A DNA stretch of 64,000 nucleotides from Clytia hemisphaerica (lineage: Eukaryota > Cnidaria > Hydrozoa > Leptothecata > Clytiidae). A program made the translations under genes and the position numbers. Location of the stretch: NCBI GenBank assembly GCA_902728285.1, contig CACVBU010000682.1:791005-855004 (forward strand), read 5' to 3'. The notes beneath the pieces are model-generated. The model ran no database searches, had not been told where the DNA came from, and saw nothing but the letters and a program-made list of their open reading frames with translations. This document shows, piece after piece, positions 1-11,603 of the stretch. Position 1 is the stretch's first letter. The number at the start of each line of letters is the position of its first letter.

Positions 1-943
1 AGAATAGCTGGCTGTAATAGAATGCAATCAATTTCTAATTTCTATTCGATAATCTAAAGGAGGTTTACAAAACGAATATGGAATAAGATAAATGAATAAA
101 TGAATATAAATAAGGCATCAAGTCATTATGTTGTGACTTTAAAAAGTATAAAAATATTGCCATGCAACATTGCTTATGGTTCATAAATAAATATTGCATA
201 AGCAATGACATCATAATTGAACCAAATAACCAATCAGTGTTCAGGAAAGCGCTTGACTGTTGACTATTGGACTTTTACATGGCTAGATAAACCTTTTGTA
301 GGATGCGATGTGCATTATTGAATATAATTTCAAAAATCTCCAACTGACTAACTCTAACAACTCTAACATCAAAAAGTAATAATAAAATGTACGAGTAATA
401 ATAAAATTGATCATTGATTAAAATAATTTAAATCAATAGATAATCGATGTTAATCGATTAAAATATATAATATTTGATATTTGAATAATTGATAGACTAT
501 CAATACAAAACACCTATCGATTAATAATAGTAACGTGCGCAACGCACTGGGCTCAACTTCAGTATTTACCCAACTAATTCGAAGGCCCGATTGTAGATGC
601 TCAAATAATAGGGTGCAAGAACTCGCAAGACCTTTAAAAATAACAGGCTAAACGGACTTTCAGCTCCAAAAATTTTCTCTAATTCAAATTTGTACTACCA
701 ACGCGGATTTCTTTTCGAATCAAAAACTCCACCATAAATTCGAATCGAGAAATAAAAACAATGATCCCATTTAGCGTCAAACAATAAAATACATCAGAAA
801 AAATAAGATATCAATCAATTGATTAGAGGTGAAAATTTGAAATAAAGTTAGATTGAACTATAGTGGAAAAAACCACCCAAGGAACAAGTGTGCAAAGGGC
901 AGCCAAAAGCAGTTTTGAAGTCTACGGCTGCCCTAAAGTTTTG
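1..943. other. AT-rich non-coding stretch
   Basis: I see no gene here. Positions about 410-540 are dominated by ATCGATTA-like words in both orientations, a composition that recurs at about 1120-1215 and inside the element at 17661-18012. This could be decayed copies of that element, but no clean ends are visible. Confidence 0.5.
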
Positions 944-1084
<141 letters not shown>

Positions 1085-1458
1085 TTGTCAGATTGTAGGT
1101 CAACCTGGGTCAACTGAAGTTGAGAATTGATGACATCGATTGGATTGATAACAATTGATAGCTCATTGAGGTAAAAAAAATTGTAAATATCCATTAGTTA
1201 TCGATTAGTACTAGTAATCGTATGGTATTTGAACTTTTTTCTTTCCATCAGGTCTTGCTGATAACTTCCTGAATGTTAAACATTCATTTTACTACAAATT
1301 GAAAGAAATTTGAAAAAAATATGATTTCAGACGGGAAATCTTTTTCTATCACCCCTAAAATCAAATCTAATGGGCTTTGAATCTTAATTTTTCTCAATTA
1401 AAATATGCTCTATCCTAGATTACAATATCCAGCCATTGTGTAATGATTTCGGACCCGC

Positions 1459-1753
1459 AGGCAAATTTCCAGGCCTTTTCTGCTACCGGATAACGGTAGC
1501 AGAAACTCAATCTTTGCTTGAATTTTGAAACTCAATCCTAATTGTTGTATATGAGCCATGAGAATCATGACAAAAATTTGATGTCCTAGGCCCTTATTAA
1601 CAGAAAAAGCCCATCCCGAGGTTAATTCTTTGTGTTTTAATAGTTCCCAACTAATTCAAAAGAGCCTGGTTGATTATTTTGTTCTTCGAGCTGAATTCAA
1701 ACTCAATCTTTGAAATAAAAATGGTAGCAGCTCAAAACCCTGGAAATTTGCCT
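1459..1753. mobile_element. Short inverted-repeat (MITE-like) element with internal hairpin
   Basis: AGGCAAATTTCCAGG at the left end (about 1459-1474) recurs inverted at the right end (about 1738-1753). Weaker inverted similarity continues inward to a GCTACC word on both sides. A perfect 12-bp palindrome with a 5-base loop (1477-1505, arm TTTCTGCTACCG) sits just inside the left arm. No target duplication was identified. It looks like a non-autonomous DNA element of about 0.3 kb. Confidence 0.5.
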
Positions 1754-3354
1754 CGGACGGGACAAATTCCGGTTACAAAATGGATGTACATAGAAAATCA
1801 CTGCTAGAGCAAAATTGAAAAAAGGTTTCAAAACACTTTTAGCAGAAAAACACATGAATGAGTTGCCTATGGAAAATCACAATTTGAAGTCAAATACCTT
1901 CCTGGAAAGAAAGCGCTACCATAAAACTGAACCACTTTTTTATTAAAAATTACCAAAATAAAGAAAAAATTGACACAAAATTTATAATAGACGATATCGG
2001 CTTAACGTGAAAACTCAGATTTGACCTCCGAGAATTCCCCATAATACTTTGTGCGGAAAAAATTTCACCTTGAACTTGAAAATTTTCCAAACCCCCTATT
2101 TCGATTAAAGCAATGAAAAATTAACTTTTCTATGTTTCACTTTTTTGCACCTATTCTTCAAAATGAAAATATTTAAGATTTTAAGTTTTTCTTTTATTCA
2201 ACGATTTTTTACGGCATTTTGTTGACAATCTAACTCTCACCTCAAATTCCCGCTTTATTCAGTAAATTGAAGATGAGAAAAAACCTAAGCCACGGATCAC
2301 AGATTGAAACAAATATATGAAGGATGGGATTTTACAGCCGCCTGTCGTGCAAGGCACTGAGAGGTCATGGGTGCCAAAAAGAAGGGCCGTTTGAAATGCG
2401 GCAACCTCATTTGTTGGAAATTTGATAAACGGCTGCGAAGGAGCGCTGGGAAGCAATCAGTAGAAGAGACCACTTTCGTTTTTGTTGCAGATTTCGAAAT
2501 AAACTTCTCTCAGGGATTACTTGTCAATGTACATGTACATAATGTGTTGTGTCAACTTGTCAGCATTGTATTGTTGTAAAGGAAAAGATAAGACATAAAT
2601 TTTTCTCACAAAAATGAAACAGATGAAGTACAAGAAGCTCAAATAACGAATTCACCTACACAGATCACTGACAGGCTAACTCTAAAGCTCCAAAACAGCA
2701 TCTAATAACATGAAAACCAGAATATGATTCTTCAATGGGAATCAAAACTATAAAGTGCACTTACAAACATCAATTTGTCAGATCTAACAAAATTAATAAT
2801 CGCACTGTCATCATTGACTATAAAACAAACGATTTTCTGTCAAGAGTCTTGTAAACATTCCAACAACTTCCATTGAAATGATCTATCACAGCTCAGTCTA
2901 CCATTTTTAGCGCGGTCCGAGGATTGAGCTGAGAACGCCCTGCGAGCTCCTGCGCGGGTGAAAAACTTCAATCTGTCAATCATTTTCTCAAGCGAAGAGT
3001 ACGCGAAGCGATTCTAGCTTTACGATAGTGCCGCGGATCATCAATGGATAGTATTCAATTATCATTATCCCTTTATTTTCATTCCTAGAACTTTTGCAAA
3101 AAAAAAGGAAAGATAGAAAAGTTGTATTTTTTACTGCTCTATTCACATACTGTACAGAATTTGAAAGATCTTCTATGTGGCTTTTTTTTGCAAACTTCAA
3201 AAAACTGATTTTTGTCCCGCCTTTGCAGGACTTTGGCTTAAGTGGTTGAGTGCAGCATAGGGTACAAACTCCAAACATCCGTTTCCCGTAATTTTTGTAT
3301 GAAGAGTTAGGTCTATACTGACTGAAGCTGTCAAAGCCACTGAATCTTTTTTAA
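1754..3354. other. Non-coding stretch, nothing recognised
   Basis: Only short AT-rich open frames without motif or splice structure are present. A more GC-rich patch near 2890-2960 carries no recognisable feature. Confidence 0.45.
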
Positions 3355-3904
3355 ATGGAACCCAACCCACTCCAAGAAGGACAACCCACTCCAAGAAGGA
3401 CACTCCCTCACATTCCAATCACCCCAGATATTATTATCGACAGACCCTCAAATAAGATTGTTGATGGAATATATCTGGGTAGGACTAATTTCCTAAAATC
3501 TAAATTTCAAACGCGATTTACAAAACGACGCAACCCTTTCTTTGGAAAATACTACAACCAAGGACAAAGTCTCTGATGAGACTCCAGTTTGTAACTTTTA
3601 CAAAAAAGGAAAATGTAAATATATGGCATCACAGGCAAAGATTGCCGATTCAAGCATCCAAAAATCTGTACCAAGTTACTGAGACATGGTAATAAACCCC
3701 CAAAAAGGCTGTAATGCTGGCACAAAATGCAACATGTTTCATCCACGTATGTGTTCTTCATCGATCAGAAAAGGTGACTGTTTTAAGACAAATTGCACTT
3801 TTACTCACATGTCAAGGGGACTAAAAATAAAAGGGACCCACATGCCAGTGCAGTGCCCTAAAGTAAAGAACCATACAAACGCACAACAATCTCATTCGAA
3901 ATAA
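3355..3904 (+). pseudogene. Frame-broken CCCH zinc-finger ORF, probably retroelement-derived
   Basis: Read across three frames, 3569-3870 gives consecutive CCCH-type fingers. Frame 2 gives VCNFYKKGKCKY. A second frame gives GKDCRFKHPKICTKLLRHG (about 3622-3690). A third gives KGCNAGTKCNMFHPRMC followed by DCFKTNCTFTH. At least two frameshifts and a stop separate them, so the reading frame is dead. A 20-bp direct duplication (CCACTCCAAGAAGGACA) lies near its 5' end at about 3365-3403. Such finger arrays occur in proteins carried by non-LTR retrotransposons, and that origin is inferred here; no reverse transcriptase lies next to it. Confidence 0.55.
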
Positions 3905-4057
3905 AACATACCTAGGAAAGCAAGTAAAGATTAGAGAAATAGAGAAAAAAGTTGAAACGCGTCCTGGAGGTTTGTACCGTACCATAATTCTTAATACCTG
4001 GTTACAACAGTTACCAGACACAATGTTATGAAAGATTGAGTGGGGTCGGTTTATAGC

Positions 4058-4567
4058 GGTAGGTGATAACTACTATCCGTATATCTAACACTCCTTCTAC
4101 TCCTTTTCCTTTCCTATCTTTCTTCTGTATCTTTGCTTCTACGACTGTTGAGACTGAGTTTCTATTCTGGAATAAGTTGATCCGTCAATCATTTTTCGAC
4201 CAACAAATCATCGCACCGGGTCGGATTCGAACCACCACTAAAGAAAGACCTTCGGATTCGGAAGCCAATACGCTATCCGTTAAGCCACACTCGCACAGCA
4301 GAAGACAAAATTTGGGAATACTTATAGAATGACAAAAAAGACGGGGGTAATGTTATTATAATATGGGTAAAAGTACCCCTTTTTTAACCTGACTGAAATC
4401 GAGCGTTATCGAACCCTGCGGGCCCACGGCGCCGAGTATGCACCGGCACGGACACGCCGTTACTGCAACCCTGACCCGACCTACTGTTAATGACCCAAGC
4501 CCCTGAACGGAATTACGGATAGGAAAAAAAATCGTGTTAGATCTACGGATAGTATATATCACTTTCC
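4058..4567. mobile_element. 510-bp TIR element with 9-bp target duplication (MULE-like)
   Basis: The ends are inverted repeats of about 34 bp: GGTAGGTGATAACTACTATC at 4058 against GGAAAGTGATATATACTATC read inward from 4567, both continuing into a CCGTA-ATCTAACAC block. The element is flanked by a perfect 9-bp direct repeat GTTTATAGC (4049-4057 and 4568-4576). A 9-bp duplication is typical of Mutator-like transposons; hAT elements make 8 bp. No transposase is encoded, so this is a non-autonomous copy. It encloses tRNA-like sequences on the minus strand. Confidence 0.8.
4211..4294 (-). repeat. tRNA-Arg(CCG)-like relic inside the TIR element
   Basis: On the minus strand from 4294 there is an A-box-like TGGCTTAACGG, an anticodon-arm-like segment whose loop TTCCGAA would give anticodon CCG (Arg), and a perfect B-box GGTTCGAATCC. 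The acceptor arms (GCGAGTG and the 3' side) no longer pair and the T-stem has mismatches, so this is unlikely to be a working tRNA. It is a tRNA-derived, SINE-like head. A weaker second tRNA-like stretch with GGTTCGATAAC lies at about 4390-4480, also minus. Confidence 0.6.
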
Positions 4568-4576
4568 GTTTATAGC

Positions 4577-5790
4577 TAAGCGAAAGTGAAAGTGATGTGA
4601 AGTCACATGACTACCTGGAATTAAGTTTTACAGACCAAAAGTTATCAAACTTCTTATCATAAAAAAGTTTAAAAACTTCATAAAGCCATCAATTTCTAAT
4701 AGAAATTAAATATATTGACATTTTATGGAATAAATTTTAAATATTTCATTATCTTGAATAATTCAAGCTGTGAAGCTTAGGTCAGTAAATTACACATATT
4801 TTTGAATGGAGCGCCTTTTCCACAAATATTCAAAGTGAAAGTGGGAGACGGAGACGGAGTCCAGATGAAATTTTCGACTGAACTTCCACTCTACAGTCAG
4901 TTCCGCTAAAGAATCCTGCAAGTGCTATAAATAGATTTTTCTTCCCGATGTTAACCGATTCGGATTAATATCGGTAATTATCCCCGATACCCAACGGCGG
5001 GAATCTAAAAATGGTAGAGAAGCTCCGGTGACTAGGAAATATTTTTCTGAAAAGTAATACTGGTACATCCTCTACACTTGAACTACCTTGAACTTTGTTA
5101 GCCGGTACCTGCTGTACAGCCACCTAATCAGAATCTAACAGCAAACAAATTGAAGAATTCTATCAGCATTCATCAATTATTTATCCAAGATCAGGTATGA
5201 TTCAGTTTCCCACTCAGTCATTGATAACATAACAAAATGATGGCAAAAAACATCATCCTTTTCAGTCCTTTTCTAGGTGGACCCTGCCCTTCCCTTCCAC
5301 GTTCCCTTCCATTTTGGGGAAAGTTAGTCAGCTTACTAGCTAAAAAGTTTGTTAAAGATTAATGGATGCTCTTTGCTTACAAGCGAAGCAAAGTAAATTA
5401 TATAAAGTGCTTGACTTTTTGGCTTTGCTGAATGTGCCCGTCTATTGAGTGACTACTAGCATCACAAATACTAATCTCTACAATCTATGTAAATCATTTT
5501 TCTCTATGCAATAGCTGTGTTGTAAGAGAAAAATCAATTAACATGGCATATATCATTTACAAAAAAATTTATGCTGATAGTAATTAGCTCATTCATTCAA
5601 TTAGACCGTTGTAATCGCCTACAAGCTACATATTATTTACTTGACTTTTAAAGCAAAGAATCTAGCATGACATCTAAAGGAATTAATGAAAACTAAAATG
5701 GTACTTTTTAATACAGTAATTTTTAATTATAAAGCACTACTGGCTGGGCATCTTATTATTGTATATGGGCTCTTCCAGAAAAAAATTGAT
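4577..5790. other. Non-coding stretch, nothing recognised
   Basis: No gene, tRNA or bounded repeat was recognised. A short purine-rich stretch GGGAGACGGAGACGGAG lies near 4843. Confidence 0.4.
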
Positions 5791-5792
5791 AT

Positions 5793-6228
5793 AGGGGGTG
5801 GACGCCAGGAATTTTCAGATAAAAAAAGCACTCGGAAATCCAGTCAATTATTCAAAATGCTTCGGAAATTCCACTCAATTTTTTATTTGAACCGGCTTGC
5901 AAATTTCACATAATTTGTCAAAATTTTGAAAAAAAGTATCTGAAATTCCAGATTTTTCTGCCAAAAAATTGATTTTGTATTGGAAATCTTCAATAGATGT
6001 ATTGGCGAATGCAACAGTCTTTTAAATAACTAATTACTCCACATACATTACTTTCCCTCAGCCAATAAAAACATGATAAATTATCTTGTCTCTAGGTAAC
6101 TGTTGTGGAGTAATTAGTTATTCAAAAGACCGTAGCCTAAGCCAAAACAGCTATTGCTTTTGTATTGGAAATCCAGGAATTTCAAAAAAACATTTTGCCT
6201 CAGAATTTTGCTGTCGTCCACCCCCCTG
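5793..6228. mobile_element. TA-flanked inverted-repeat element with nested foldback
   Basis: GGGGGTGGACG at 5794-5804 faces CGTCCACCCCC at 6215-6225, with further inverted similarity just inside; the right end is followed by TA. A second structure, 6017-6130, is nested inside: its arms 6017-6043 and 6104-6130 are 27 bp with one mismatch (core AATAACTAATTACTCCACA). A Tc1/mariner-type non-autonomous element is the likeliest reading. Confidence 0.55.
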
Positions 6229-6368
6229 TAATGGACTTTAACTGGAATTGAGCCCGGAACAAATTTTAGCTGTTGGTTGTTTGCATGACATTGTTCTCCC
6301 AAGAAATGAAATTCCAGAAGGGGGCTATAATTTTTTTGCAATTTTGTAAGAAGTTTGATTTGAGTTGT

Positions 6369-7922
6369 TGGACCTACCCCGGTGGGCTGTAGGTCCTATA
6401 AATTAACCTTTGTCCGTCCTTCCGTCTGTCCGTCCGTTAGTTACCAGCTTTTCTCGAGATTGGCTCATTAGTTTTTTCTGATTTTTTGCACAATGATGGA
6501 AAACAGCAATGCTCAAAATGTGACGGAGCCCGATTTTCGAAAAAAAAATTTTTCCGGCCGAAAATGGCGGAAATATGCCGGAAAAACTGGTTTTTCGGCA
6601 TTTTCTCGAGATTTCATCATTAGTTTTTTCTGATTTTTTGCTCAAAGATGCGTATTAACAATGCCCAAAACATGGCCTAGTCCAATTCTTGAGAAAAAAT
6701 TTTTTCCGGCCGAAAATGCCGGAAATATGCCGGAAATCACCGTTTTTCTGGATTTTCATTGGATTTTTTCCATATAATTGGTTGTTTTTTTCATTCAAAA
6801 ACATTATTAATAGCAATGCCCACCATCAAGCATGTTTAAATTTTCAATAAAATTGATTTTTGAAGCCGGAACTTTCTAAAAATCGCCGGAACAGCCGATT
6901 TTCGCCGGAAAAACGGTATTTCTTGAATTTCTTGAGCTGTACTTTATATTTTTTCATGAAATTTTGCACACTGATGCAAAATGTCAATACCTAAATTGTG
7001 ACGGAGCCCGATTTTCGAAAAAATTCAATTCCGGCCGAAAATGCCGGAAATACGCCGGAAAAACTGGTTTTTCGGCATTTTCTCGAGATTTCATCATTAG
7101 TTTTTTCTGATTTTTTGCTAAAAGATGCGTATTAACAATGCTCAAAACATGGCCTAGTCCGATTCTTGAGAAAAAATATTTTCCGGCCGAAAATGCCGAA
7201 AATATGCCGGAAATCGCCGTTTTTCTGGATTTTCATTGGACTTTTTCCATATAATTGGTTATTTTTTCATTAAAATACATTATCAATAACAATGCCCACC
7301 ATCAAGCATGTTTCAATTTTTAATAAAATTGATTTTTGAAGCCGGGTTTTCTAAAAATCGCCGGAAGAGCTGATTTTCGCCGGAAAAACCATATTTCTTG
7401 AATTTCTTGAGCTGTACTTTATATTTTTTAATGAAATTTTGCACAATGATGCAATATGACAATACCTAAAATGTGACGGAGCCCGATTTTCGAAAAACAA
7501 ATTTTTCCGGCCGAAAATGCCGGAAATATGTCGGAAAAATCGGTTTTTTGATATTTTCTCGAATTTTCATTTTTAGTTTTTTTCTGATTTTTTGCAGAAA
7601 GATGCGTATTCGCAATGCTCAAAAAAAAATTTTCCGGTTGAAAATGCCGGAAATCGCCGTTTAGTTTACTTATATTTCTATGCTTTTCACACAAAAACAT
7701 TATTCATAACAATGCTCACCATCAAGCATGATTCAATTGTCAATAAAACTGATTTTTGCGACCAGAACTTTATTATTTCCCTACAACCCTTCCCTCTCCC
7801 CCCATCAACAATCAATCATGAATTTATTGTGTTGTGTATTTTCGCTAAACACTATATTTTCTGACTGATTTTTTTCAATTTTCTTTTCGCATTGCTATCT
7901 AACTTTAATCAGGTAGGTCCAT
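6369..7922. mobile_element. Element with TGGACCTACC ends and 477-bp internal tandem repeats
   Basis: It starts with TGGACCTACCCCGG (about 6369) and ends with GGTAGGTCCA (about 7922), short terminal inverted repeats. A GTCCGTCC-type simple stretch follows the left end (6410-6437). The body is three head-to-tail copies of a unit of about 477 bp: the marker TGACGGAGCCCGATTTTCGA recurs at 6521, 6999 and 7474, and the third copy is incomplete. No protein-coding capacity remains. A second, shorter copy in the opposite orientation lies at 55312-56031. Confidence 0.7.
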
Positions 7923-8399
7923 TCAGCATATTGCTTGTTTTTTTTCAAGGGGTTGGATGTTCAAGCATTGTCCACCATATGAAATGATAAACAACAGAAA
8001 GTGGCAGTATCCTATTCATAGATATGCCATTTCGCTAGCATCGAAGAAGTAAAAAAAGATTTGTGGTGCCAAAGATATTTATTGAATAAGAAATGCATGC
8101 AGCAAAGAGGGTGAAATATTGACAACAAGTATTGAGAAGGCGAAATCTTTACTTCAGAAGAATTATTATCCACCTTTGTTTTCCGTATCTTTACTTCAGA
8201 AGAATCATTATATATCTTCGTTTTACGTACCGATCATTCCTAAAACCTTGGAAATAATTTTGAACCCTATTCCGAGCAAGGAGATAACGATGAGTGAGAC
8301 AAGAAGAATAAAGTAACAGATCAGTTTGAAAGGACACTGAGATGCTTTTAAAATTGCATTGGTGAGATTTATAAGCACCTTAAATAAACTTAACCATCA
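7923..8399. other. Non-coding stretch with small tandem duplication
   Basis: A segment of about 41 bp containing TCTTTACTTCAGAAGAAT is duplicated head to tail at about 8148-8230. Nothing else was recognised. Confidence 0.45.
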
Positions 8400-8652
8400 T
8401 TTAAGGCAACTTTTCAGAAATCGATAGAAAGTGGAGCACCAAATTATTCGTTCCCGCTGTCAAGCATGTTATGTTGGAAAAATCTCCTGTAATCAATTGC
8501 ATTTTTAAGAACACAAGAGATCAAACATTCCAGTGGAAATGCACTTACAATTGATGAAGTACAAATTTTTGCAAAACGAACAAATCAGAGTAACATTTAT
8601 GGCCCTAGAGGCACTTTATATAAAAGTCATTGAACTTTCAATTAACATTTAA
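8400..8652 (+). pseudogene. Penelope-like / GIY-YIG retroelement C-terminal relic
   Basis: The frame from 8455 reads CQACYVGKISCNQLHF, then a stop, then EHKRSNIP and MHLQLMKYKF, then FMALEALYIKVIEL and a stop at 8650-8652. The pattern C-x2-CYVGKT ... EHK ... H ... LLxxEALYIK is the hallmark of the GIY-YIG-like C-terminus of Penelope-type and related retroelement proteins. The internal stop and the missing reverse transcriptase make it a dead fragment. Identification rests on pattern memory, not on a search. Confidence 0.55.
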
Positions 8653-9338
8653 GACTTGTCATTAGTCATTAATGTTATTGTTTTTATAGCATTTTTACTG
8701 TTTTTAACTTATCATTTTGTCTCATTTATACCTGATGACGATGTTAAGACATCAAAATATATTATTGTCAAAATTAGAATTTTAATCAAAGCACCAAAAT
8801 TTCTTCAAAGGTTCACAATATTTTTTACCAAAGAGATTGAAATGATATAAATAAGCTTGTTTAATTCCAAATGTTTGAAGAAATTTTTAGAAGTTCCAAT
8901 TGTTATTTTGAAATATTCAAGGGGGTAAGATAGACATTTTGACAACCACTGCTTTTTTGCTTTAATTTAGAATCTTCGTTATCTTTCTAGCAAACATAAA
9001 TTTTGCTTTTTTACCAATTTCATTTTGCTTCTGAATTGGAAGTTTTCTTCTTCACTTTCTTTGAAGTGTTGGTGCAGGTATTTGAGATTGAGTTGTTGTC
9101 ATATGTCTATGTGTCTGAAAGAAATTTACCATGTTGTCTCCTCCAAAATTCTTTTGTCTTTTCATTTCTAAATTGACTTGATTATAAAAAACACAACTTT
9201 TTTCCAAGAAAACTTTCAATATTTGGGTCGAACTTATTTTTTATTTTGAAAGCTAATTGAAGGGAGTCTGCATATCAATGATTTTTCCAATGACCTTTTC
9301 AAGTTTCATTATATTGAATAAATATTCTCTTTTAAAAG
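8653..9338. other. AT-rich stretch upstream of the 228-aa gene
   Basis: No coding feature was recognised. It presumably includes the promoter and 5' untranslated region of the gene beginning at 9339, but no TATA box or other element stands out. Confidence 0.35.
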
Positions 9339-10780
9339 ATGGAACAATCAGAATCAGCATCAGCATTTCATAATGTAGACCTTGGTGACCCAGTATCAGA
9401 TGAAGAAACCAGTATGTCTTTTTTTTTAGCTGTACTTCTCCATGAGCTTTAGTTATTATTGAAGCAATATAGATTCGTCTTTGAATTTCCAAATAAATAA
9501 AGATTAGCTGAATATAAAGGCGAAAACAAAACATACATTTGAAGACCTTTGTCATTTTAGATCCAATCATTAAGAAAGCGATGAATAATATTGCAATGTC
9601 CAGTGAAGCGATTTCATTATACAAGTCTGCTGTCAAGGTAAAGTTATAATGTCTTAATCTTTTTTTATGTGAGCATTTTAAGCGTTATATCTAAAATCAT
9701 TGCTATTTAAATGGTTATTTTTAACGGTTACTTAAGTCTAAATATTTTTCACACAATATTATAGGAACTAGAAGATGCGAAGATACTTGCTCCTAGAAAA
9801 CCAATGACTAAACTTGAACAGGACTTTTTGACATTGGCCAGCTATGACATCTGCTCTGGTACTTTCTTTTCTTTGGCTGTTAAGCTTGCTAGTGGGAAAA
9901 CCTGTGTTTACTATTTTGAATCCGGAAATTTTCATGGTTTTATGGATGACGTGGGCTTGATAAAACTGCAAAAAATCTTCGGGGAGATCCACATACCGAT
10001 ATGCTGCTATTCAGCCCAAGATATAATATTGAAGCGCAAAAGAAACATGAGTATGTTCCAAAACAAAAGATCAAAAGGTATAGTTTAAGCCTCGTATGTT
10101 ATCAAGTAGATAGCTGAGTATTTTAGTCCTTAATCCTGCTTAATCTTGTTGTTTTTCAAATTAAGCCTATTGGTTATTGCTTCTCCAATCTGAATTATCA
10201 AATACTATCAACTAGAATTTCTTAGTTTATCAAGTCCTGAATCATTAGCCCGCGGTTGATAGTTGATATTAAAGCTATTCTTTTTACTTTACCCATTTAG
10301 ACATTGACGTAAACATCTCACTTGATACTTGACATGACATTACTGATAACAAACAGGACATGACGAGAGTGGAAAATGTATGTACAACCTATGACGCTTC
10401 TTAATTACATTTGCACTGATAAACTAACTTCGTTTTGAACTTGTTTTTCCTTTACGATTATCTTAAGATCATCCCAGGTATGATGCGTTCAAAAGAAAAG
10501 TCTACGATGATAAAGATTCAATTGACCAATGTCTGAAAGTTTTGGCTGACAGCCTCTGGCAACAAGATGGCATCAAGATGCTTGGAGTCTTTGCTCTTTG
10601 CCTGAGAAAAGAACAGAAATGGAGAGACGTTCGTGATGAAAAAGATGATGAAAAACGTGATGAAAAAGATCGAAGTTCACAAAGGTTTCTTACTATGAGT
10701 AAAATATCTTTATTGTGTATATTCACAAGGTTTTATTTTGAGTTCAATTTCTTTTTCCTTTGATTATTCATAGACGTTGA
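9339..10780 (+). CDS. Unrecognised 228-aa protein, five exons
   Basis: I do not recognise the family. Proposed exons: 9339-9411, 9561-9637, 9765-10077, 10468-10684 and a 7-base last exon 10774-10780. All junctions are GT/AG and phases agree, giving 228 codons and a stop. The least certain step is the last: the exon 4 donor (GTTTCT) is weak, and without splicing the frame runs to 10763. The N-terminus is acidic and serine-rich (MEQSESASAF). A middle block has hydrophobic segments around SGTFFSLAVKL and PICCYSAQDIIL, then a basic patch KRKRN that could be a nuclear signal. A helical block SLWQQDGIKMLGVFALCLRK precedes a charged tail rich in D, E, K and R. No signal peptide is seen. Upstream lies a retroelement relic; downstream is a WRAP73-like exon on the other strand. 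Confidence 0.6.
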
Positions 10781-11603
10781 TTTGTACAACAAGGGAATAT
10801 TGAATAGGGCTATTGATTAACATGTTAAAACTAAATTTTGTTAGAAGCTTGTATGGTTCATATAAAATATATATTCATAAAATATTTGTCGTCGTGGAAA
10901 ATCTTTATTTCGCGGAAATCTTCCCAATGTTAATGGGTAAAAATGAAAATATTCCATCACAAACAATGCGTACTACAATCTATTAGTTTAATTTATCAAC
11001 AACAGATATCGCAGTTCAACCCAAGAATGTTCAAGTTTGTGTTTTCTCTCAAAATCATAGCTTTAAGCTAACATTAAATACTCGAACGGTCAAATTAATG
11101 ATATTACATCCACTGTTGCCATTAAGATTGTTTCGAATTAAAAAACTCCAGAATTCTAGGTTTTGAAGCTTTTCGAGCATTGAATCCCTAAGAAAGAACG
11201 AGAATAGAATTAATTAATGCTAGATTTTGCGGAGAAGAAAAAGCCAAAAAGCACCCTTCACAAACCTTCTCACCTCTAAATGAGCTGAACTTGAAAATAT
11301 ACTGGGTACTAAGGTATATCCATATTCATCGAGTGCCAAGGAAGCAATTATCTATGTTAAAAACAAAGATGGACCCTAGCCTCCTGATAAAATCCTGAGG
11401 AAATTCGCATTTTTTCGTCGATAGCGTAATAAGGGCCGGCGTAAAACCCACGTTACCTTGAATCAAACCGAGTAACTTCAGATTTTGACAGTAATTGTTG
11501 ACTATATGTTACAAAGGATGTTTCAATATATTATAATGATATTAGCAGATGACCTTGGTAATGGGACGGGATCTCTTAATATAATTAATACAAGCACACT
11601 GAC
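10781..11603. other. Non-coding stretch, nothing recognised
   Basis: No exon was recognised on either strand. I looked on the minus strand for the exon expected after the WRAP73-like exon and did not find one. About 10880-10960 contains TTTCGCGGAAA, reminiscent of the repeat family at 25541-25829. Confidence 0.4.

Noticed and set aside
4211..4294. A functional tRNA-Arg gene
   Set aside because: A and B boxes are good, but the acceptor stem does not pair and the T-stem is mismatched, so it fits a tRNA-derived relic better.
4063..4562. Short open frames within the 510-bp TIR element
   Set aside because: They run through tRNA-like sequence and TIRs and show no transposase motif.
6403..7864. 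Several overlapping frames with similar peptides (ISRKCRKT..., FSAGKI...)
   Set aside because: They are repeats of the 477-bp tandem unit read in different frames, with no conserved protein pattern beyond the DNA repetition.
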